The position numbers were made by a program, and so were the translations under genes. This document shows positions 35,336-41,265 of a stretch of DNA of 41,265 nt, one piece after another. Source of the DNA: Didymodactylos carnosus (Eukaryota; Rotifera; Eurotatoria; Philodinida; Philodinidae); assembly GCA_905250885.1 (NCBI GenBank), contig CAJNOQ010000780.1, positions 1-41,265 of the forward strand. Reading direction: 5' to 3'. Positions within the stretch are counted from its first letter, which is position 1. Every line of letters starts with the position of its first letter. The notes under the pieces are model-generated. The model saw only the letters and a program-made list of their open reading frames with translations. It did not search any database and had not been told where the DNA came from.

Positions 35336-36969
35336 GCACAAACGACCACCAAATGCTTCGAAGACGCTAATACTTTATCATTAATTTTCTTGTAGTGGCT
35401 TACTTTTACCAAAACACATGCATCTTTAAAACATTTAGTCACTTTATCATAATACCAGCATTGTAATGTCACTTATGATTAAGACGAATTGTAGATAAAA
35501 TTCATCGTAAACAATTTTCTAATATAACTCTAATAGTTTTGAATTATGAATAAAGCTAATCTATTCGTGGGGAAGATACAGTCTAACCACAGAAATCACG
35601 ATCGATTAAAAGTTAAATTGTGATTAACACAACAGAGAATGAACATTCAGATTGTGACAAAATCAGTTCATTTTTGTAGTATAGAGCGAAAGTGATTAAT
35701 TTGTCGAACGTTATTAAACACTGAAAAGTAGTTGTTACTAAAACTCCCCTAAAGCAAAAAATCCCATTAGAGAAGCCGTCAAAAATAATTAAACGCGTAG
35801 ATTGTAGACGTAGACTGTATTCTATACATATGTTTCTTTACGCGTTCATATAGATGAAAATCGTTCTCTTTTCTCTCTTTTTACTTATTTTGCAGAAACA
35901 CAAAAATCTAATGCATGTGCAAAACACAACAAATTTTCGTTTTCTGAAAGCAAAAAATCTAATTTATCTTATATTTTGTAACTTCGTTTCTTTTAATCGT
36001 ATTATACATACGCAGATCCAGATCTGGTGATATTGTTCTTTGGAAATGAATATACACTCTAAAAAAACATGTTCTTTGTGTTTTTAGAGAACGAGTTGAA
36101 GATCTCATTTAAGTTCTTTGAAATACGATGAACTTAATTTCTATTTTTCAGTAAAAAATGAGTTTTTTACTCATTTCAGTTTTTCGACTCATTTTAGTTT
36201 TTCAGAAATTTTGTTTTTCAAGATTCGGAAAACATAATATTTCTTTTGAGTTCTGCGAAGATCTCGAAGTTCAAAAAGGAAAACAACATCACATATTTCA
36301 ACTACCGCTTTTGTTTTGCGATTCCTAATATATAAACGACATGATCTTTTCTTATAGAATCTTAAACTTATTCTCAAAAAGTTCTATTTATGAACAACAA
36401 TGTGCACATTTCGAGAACACGTTTGTTCTTGACAATAGAGTTCTAAAATTCGACTCGAACCTAACGAGTCGAGTAGCTATGAAAAAGTATGTCAAAAATT
36501 TAGAAATTTTTCATATATTTTTTTCATTTCATATTCAATAGTAAGCGGTTGCCATTTATTCTTCAGTAGGAAAATAAACTTCTCTCCTTTTTTTCTCTGT
36601 TCTACTGATATTGAATGAGTCGTTGTTACTCTCAGCATTCTAAGAGAAACTAACATCGAAAGTAGTATAGTGAAAACCTGTTCGTTGATGACCCGCTTTT
36701 CACAGCTGCCAGCGTGGACAGAGTCTGTCGACACCCCAACTTGTGCGCTGCACAATTGCAAGCTAGTTTTATATATCTAACTAAGCCTCCAGTATTCGAA
36801 TGCGCATTGGTTGCTTCCCATTTTGCACGCAAAGTAATGAACAGAAAAATGACATCGATAAATACATAATACAACAATATGCGCTACTCCGTGTCTTTTT
36901 CACCAACACTATATATGAACTGTTAAGCAGTTTTTCTTTTATTTGTTCTCCGTAATGAATATTCATATC
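35336..36969. other. Non-coding stretch, no supported gene
   Basis: I see no gene. Short frames at 36492-36761 and 36650-36877 lie in a somewhat GC-richer patch (36690-36840) without a recognisable family. A GCTTCCCATTTTGCACGC segment near 36819 resembles the TTGCTTGCAAAATGGG repeats at 37.9-38.1 kb in inverse orientation. Confidence 0.45.
36962..36969. repeat. Target-site duplication, left copy (TTCATATC)
   Basis: This 8-bp TTCATATC directly precedes the element at 36970-37689. The identical copy follows it at 37690-37697. An 8-bp duplication is diagnostic of hAT-type insertion. Confidence 0.85.
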
Positions 36970-37689
36970 TAGGCATGCACCGGTTTCGGTTTTTAATCGG
37001 TTAACTGGAACCGGTCATAACCGAAAATATTGCACAAGTTCTTGAAAATATGTATGACACAATATGAAGGAAACATCTGTTGTTCAATCAACAACTGTTC
37101 ATCCCGAAAGACAGATGCACGAGATGCACGCTGTACAAAATCACAAATACCCAACGGGGAAAAGGCGGATCCGGGATCCATGCGAATCTACGCGGATCCA
37201 AGCGAATACAATTTTATTGAACTGAACTGTCCCAGAAATCTCTGTTCCCACAAGCAAAACAAAAATGTTCTGTCTGTGGGAAAAGAATTCACAGAACAGA
37301 ACACAATTGTCCCGTTATCCAGGAAATTCTCCCCATAAAAGAACCGAACTGTTCTGTTTCGGGAACACGATTGTCCTGTTTCGCGACTCAGACTGTTCTG
37401 TTTTGGGAACAGGATTGTGCTGTTTTAGCGGAAGAATATTGAGACGGATCTGTGGGGATCTTTGCGGATCCGTGGGGATCTTGGCGGATCTACGGAGATC
37501 CCGGATCCCGGAAATACCACTTATTTGGCTTATTTCTGATTTTGTACACCGTGCATCTTTCATTTGGGATGAACAGTTGTTGATTGAACAACAGATGTTT
37601 CCTTCATATTGTGTCATACATATTTCAAGAACTTGTGCAATATTTTCGGTTATGACCGGTTTCGGTTAACCGTAACCGGTGCATGCCTA
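36970..37689. mobile_element. hAT-like non-autonomous foldback transposon, 720 bp
   Basis: The ends TAGGCATGCACCGGTT and AACCGGTGCATGCCTA are exact inverted repeats bounded by an identical 8-bp duplication. Long arms follow: 37019-37160 pairs with 37530-37660, for example CATCTGTTGTTCAATCAACA against its complement. The centre is unusually GC-rich for this window. It has many GCGGATC/GGGATCT units near 37165-37205 and 37442-37510, and repeats of GAACAG/CTGTTC and GGGAACA. Frames up to 134 codons on both strands cross these repeats and do not look like proteins. The duplication length and TAGGSATG-type ends point to the hAT superfamily. Confidence 0.85.
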
Positions 37690-37701
37690 TTCATATCTGT
37701 C

Positions 37702-37962
37702 AGCAACAAGATACTTTTTACCACTACTATGATTTTATGTTCAGAACTGCATCGTTTCATGAATCTGAAATGCCTCCTATCGTCTCTCATCTTTCCTTTA
37801 TATTGTTTCATAATGAATCTGTCGTTACGATGCTTTAAGCGAGAGTAGATTATGAATCGTTTGATCTATAGCTCACGCCCATTTCGCAAGCAATTTTATT
37901 TTTCATGAAACGATGCAATTCTCAATATCAAATCATAGTAGTGGTAAAAAGCATCTTGCTTG
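37702..37962. repeat. Inverted repeat next to the hAT-like element
   Basis: The left arm (37702-37764, with TTTTTACCACTACTATGATT) pairs with the right arm (37901-37962, with AATCATAGTAGTGGTAAAAA). ATCGTTTCATGAA also pairs with TTCATGAAACGAT. The spacer is about 136 bp. The left arm starts a few bases after the hAT-like element's duplication, so that element may have inserted into or beside this repeat. Confidence 0.7.
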
Positions 37963-37964
37963 CA

Positions 37965-38060
37965 AAATGGGAAATGCATAACGTTGAAAAAAGTTCTTGC
38001 TTGCAATTTGGGAAATCGTGAAATAATAAAAAGTAGAATTGCTTGCAAAATGGGCATCAG
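37965..38060. repeat. Short interspersed GCTTGCAAAATGGG repeats
   Basis: CTTGCTTGCAAAATGGGAAA, CTTGCTTGCAATTTGGGAAA and TTGCTTGCAAAATGGG occur about 35-40 bp apart, with an inverted copy CCCATTTCGCAAGCAA near 37878. The unit resembles the AAGCAAAATGGG ends of the hairpin at 35221-35335. Origin unknown. Confidence 0.55.
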
Positions 38061-38151
38061 CCATATAGAAATATGTCTCTAACGACATTTGCCTCACATT
38101 TGTCGCCCAAGACGTCGAAAAAGGCATAATCTATTGTCTATTAAATACAAA

Positions 38152-38250
38152 TTAATAATCCATCTAGTGTCGTTAAATGAACACTTTTAGACAATTGTGA
38201 CCTTTTCTTGATCGTTTTTAAGCATTTGAACCGGGATCTTATTAATGGTT
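38152..38250. repeat. Direct repeat, first copy (about 95 bp)
   Basis: It begins TTAATAATCCATCTAGTGTC and shares ACACTTTTAGA, GACCTTT and CTTGATCGTTTTTAAG with the copy at 38969-39064, in the same order and orientation. The two copies have several substitutions. They could be short terminal direct repeats of a non-coding retroelement (TRIM-like) or an old duplication. Confidence 0.6.
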
Positions 38251-38968
38251 TACACGATTTAATTTTCGCGGATTTACTTTCTATTTTAATTACGGATTGT
38301 TTCCTAGTATAATTAGTTTTTTCCTAAAAGAAAGGAAGAAAAATATAATTTTCGTTATACGTAGGGATTTACTGTCCACTGGTTATTCGGCGAAGAGAAA
38401 TAACAAATAAGATTTAGTTTCAAAAGAAGAATATCACTAAGAAAAAAGAGATCTCTTCAACATTTTGATGGTCATTGAAAATATCTCATACCATTAGCTT
38501 GGAACTATTGGAACCATTGCAATTACCAGATATTTATTGCAAGACAACAAGAAGTGAATTGTTTTTGCTGTACGATGGATTATTTGATGGTCCTCGTTTT
38601 TTCGTCGTATGATAATATTGTTAGTATAAACTTTTTTATTTTTAAAAAAGAAAAAAGAAATGATACAAGACAAAATCGCAACTGTTGTTGCATTATATCG
38701 CTTAGTGCACTATTCTATGAGTAAAAATAAATAAATAAATAAAAAGAAAAACAAGCAAATAAATGAAACAAAAGGATGAAAAGAATGGTTCATCTAATAG
38801 TGAATGTGAAGGGTATAGAGAAAGGAAAGAACGTGGGGAGAGTGGGAATCTATAACTGATATATGACAATAATCAAAATGTCGTTGAAAAAGCTTTTAAC
38901 TGATAAACAGATGGAAAAAATATTGAATCAATAACCAGGATGTCGAAAATGGTGTTATTAACTACTCA

Positions 38969-39064
38969 TTAATAATCCATCTAGTATCTGTTAAATGGAC
39001 ACTTTTAGATAATTGCGACCTTTGCTTGATCGTTTTTAAGTACTTGAACTGCGATCATATTTAA
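38969..39064. repeat. Direct repeat, second copy (about 95 bp)
   Basis: This is the partner of the repeat at 38152-38250, starting TTAATAATCCATCTAGTATC. The roughly 720 bp between the copies is AT-rich and has no open frame, primer-binding site or polypurine tract that I can identify. Confidence 0.6.
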
Positions 39065-39434
39065 TACCTAAAAGTGGTAGCTTTAGTAAGAGAAAAAAAT
39101 GGACAGTTTATGATGTCTGTTTTAAGGCCGTTATTGCATTATTACGGACCGTTACAACCTATTGCTCGAACATTTTGCGAAGTCATTTTCTGTCTGACTA
39201 GTAATCTCCTAAAGCTTCAGATCCAAAAATTTTAAATTTTTGAATCCTTAGGACCACGAAACTATCACTATCACCAGTCGCAGAGACCACTTTCTTTCGA
39301 CACGTTTCAACGTTTTATATAGTCGAAGAGAAAAATTCGAAGTCTTCTCAAAAAGAATCAGCGCCATATTTATATTAGTCATAATAGCGAAACAATAGAG
39401 GAAATGATTTACCGACAAATGGATGAATACTGAC

Positions 39435-40096
39435 GGGAGATGGGCGAGTCACCACTTTTTCGAGTCGGAGTGGAGTTCGAGTCAAAAGACTTCGAGTTCA
39501 GGTTCGAGTCCCAGTCGCATCAAAAGTTGACTCGAGTCACCTTGAGCGATTTCGAATCATTTTCTAGAGGAAACATGAATGTTCCTCCTAATTCATTTTT
39601 CCAAGGCCAGCTTGCAGTTCACTTCTACTGTTTTAAGCATTCGTCTGTACTCATTCTGCTGAACATTTGCTACGTGTTATTTTGTCTCTTTTCTTGTAAC
39701 CTGGATCTAAAGATAGGCGCCATGTAATTCAATTTACACAGACAACGCTTTTTTATTTAACAAGTTTAAAAACACTTAATAACAAATGTTTCTTACATTT
39801 CAAATACGTAATAAACTTAAATTTTTCAGACTAAGCCGCGCACGATGAGGAATTAAAAAGTCGCTTTGGAAAAATATTCTCTCTATGGGCGCAGATGTTG
39901 CAGGGACAGACAGAAACTTGTTAGGAGGTTTGAATAAAATAGGGTATTTATATATTTTTTGAGAGATAAAACTTGAATCAATACCTTCTTCTGCTAAAAT
40001 ATAATTATACCGTCATAATAATCCAAAGTTGCACATGATCGACTCGAATCAGTTTAGCAAGTTTATCGAGTTTTACACCTCGAGTGCCCATCTCTA
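39435..40096. mobile_element. hAT-like non-autonomous element, 662 bp
   Basis: The left end GGGAGATGGGCGAGTC and the right end GAGTGCCCATCTCTA are imperfect inverted repeats of the RAGATGGGC type often seen in hAT elements. The flanks ATACTGAC (39427-39434) and ACACTGAC (40097-40104) are an 8-bp duplication with one mismatch. Next to both ends are multiple GACTCGA/TCGAGT units (39459-39540 and 40040-40085). A frame at 39440-39727 begins in the repeats and shows no transposase features. Confidence 0.7.
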
Positions 40097-40104
40097 ACAC
40101 TGAC

Positions 40105-41063
40105 ATTCAACTGCATACGTGAAACCCTAGTTTTTTGCTGATGCATTAATCGATCCAAAATGGTCATGTTGACAGATTAACGGTGGGTTTCAGTTTACAG
40201 AGCAGAAAATTAGATGTATAATTCACTATAAAATAGCGAACAAAGAACGATGATCATTAACGGGTTGGTTTTCAACAGCTTTTAGTCGATTAAAAGTCAA
40301 TTTTTTCGTTATGAAGTTAGCAGGCTATAAATGAGATATTAAATGTCACTTTTCGTTGATATGAGTATGCTCCACATACAGGATCTCATCGAAGATCCTA
40401 CGAGAATTTTAGAAGAGTCCCGACTGGAGATTCCGCGAAAAAAAATGATCTTTCAATGACCTTTACACAAATGTAAGAAATTTTATACAAAGAATTGAGA
40501 TGAAAAATCGTTTATAAGTTCATTGTATATTGTCTGTATTGTATTTTCTTTAACTCGGGCGAGGGAACGCATTGGATTACTAAATCGCTTATTTCTAGAG
40601 CATAGATTCTCATAGGTATTTTGTAGAACTTCTTCACTATCTTCGAAGAAGAGGGAGTAACAGTTTTATACCCCAAAGTCGCTGGTTTTTAAGATAATAT
40701 TTTTTAAAAATGGAATGAACAAGAGTGTTTTCACAAATAGAGGAAACTTTTCTGAAAAAAACTGAACAATAAAAAAATTGTTATGTTGGAGAAAAACTTG
40801 CGTAGGTTCCACGTCTCGAAAACTAATTAAAATGTCATCTGAACCTGTCAATGTCGTGCTATGCACTCATATTATTGCTGAGTATACTTTGAGAACAATC
40901 ATCTCGAAATATGGAAGGAGATATTATAAATGAGTAGTTGTTTATCGTTGTCCTAGGAGTCATTGCACAAGAAAGACGACTGTTTCTCACAGAAGCGTGC
41001 TCAACGGCTATTTCAGCTTTTTTTCCAAGTAGCCTCATCTTGTAGAGCATGGTCGAAGACCTA
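40105..41063. other. Non-coding stretch, no supported gene
   Basis: No gene is recognisable. Two adjacent minus-strand frames (40666-40866 and 40859-41050) are short, lack splice-consistent joins that I can support, and match no family I know. Confidence 0.4.
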
Positions 41064-41265
41064 TAGAGTAAAGTGTTCTCTACAAAATAAGACTACTCAC
41101 ACCTCACCAAGACCTTTCGTTGAGAAGAGACAAACTTTTTAAAGTTTGTTACTGTACGCGGAAAAAACCTATATTTTTACTTTCGAACCTTTTTCTCTTC
41201 CATTCAGTACTTGATAAACAATCGGTCTTGTAGAGTAAAGATTTCTCTACAAAATGAGATGTCTT
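41064..41265. repeat. Two direct copies of a 29-nt TAGAGTAAAG motif, 167 bp apart
   Basis: The copies start at 41064 and 41231 and differ at three of 29 positions. Each contains TAGAG and CTCTA, which can pair as a small hairpin, followed by CAAAATRAGA. The first ten bases equal the end of the foldback at 15006-15875. The second copy reaches almost to the window edge, so a larger repeat may continue outside. Confidence 0.55.

Noticed and set aside
37265..37669. 134-codon plus-strand frame and a 100-codon antisense frame
   Set aside because: Both run through the inverted arms and GC-rich repeats of the hAT-like foldback and look like by-products of the repeat.
39490..39530. GGTTCGAGTCC resembling a tRNA B box
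   Set aside because: It lies in a run of GACTCGA-type repeats at the end of a transposable element. No A box or cloverleaf can be drawn.
40666..41050. Two adjacent minus-strand frames of 66 and 63 codons as a possible split gene
   Set aside because: They overlap in different frames with no donor/acceptor pair that I could justify and no family resemblance.
1..41265. CRISPR array, bacterial operons or prophage
   Set aside because: There is no regular repeat-spacer structure. Genes are spliced and animal in type, so prokaryotic systems are not expected.

Overview
This is a strongly AT-rich animal nuclear window with few genes and many small, decayed transposable elements. The animal origin rests on a spliced rhodopsin-type GPCR and a many-exon homologue of the sperm protein SPA17. 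Both genes use GT/AG introns, and most of the short ones are 57-130 bp. The nucleotide composition, the short introns mixed with a few long ones, and the wealth of foldback and MITE-like elements would fit a rotifer-like small invertebrate. That taxon is an inference and the sequence alone does not prove it.

Layout. Positions 1-8099 hold no gene I can support, but carry a cluster of small elements: an ATAAGA-rich inverted repeat (about 4951-5226), a 729-bp element flanked by an exact 10-bp duplication (5502-6230), a perfect 29-bp hairpin (6424-6485) and a piggyBac-like MITE bounded by TTAA (6547-6807). Positions 8100-10926 (+) encode a three-exon class A GPCR of 423 aa, resembling invertebrate peptide receptors. 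Facing it, on the minus strand, is an eleven-exon SPA17-type gene from 30551 down to 12542 (394 aa). It has an N-terminal RIIa docking domain, the SPA17 signature EDRFYNN, and four IQ motifs where vertebrate SPA17 has one. All exon phases and splice sites are consistent and the spliced length is an exact multiple of three.

Two introns of the SPA17-type gene are very large. Intron 1 (about 7.8 kb) contains an intact single-exon gene on the same strand (25227-26135) for a putatively N-myristoylated 302-aa protein of unknown family. It also contains a roughly 1-kb inverted-terminal element carrying two oppositely oriented hammerhead-like motifs. Intron 8 (about 6.9 kb) contains a 640-bp foldback, an 870-bp foldback with a 303-bp MITE inserted in its right arm, and a second piggyBac-like MITE with perfect 19-bp ends.

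Positions 30.6-41.3 kb hold no intact gene. They contain a foldback element, a frameshifted LINE reverse-transcriptase remnant on the minus strand, a 115-bp snap-back MITE, two hAT-like non-autonomous elements (one with a perfect 8-bp TTCATATC duplication), a 95-bp direct repeat pair and a repeated terminal motif at the right edge.

Functional picture: a membrane receptor and a probable flagellar/ciliary PKA-anchoring and calmodulin-binding protein lie tail to tail. Nothing in the sequence links their functions. The exon models were built by eye from splice consensus, reading phase and family similarity, without transcript data.
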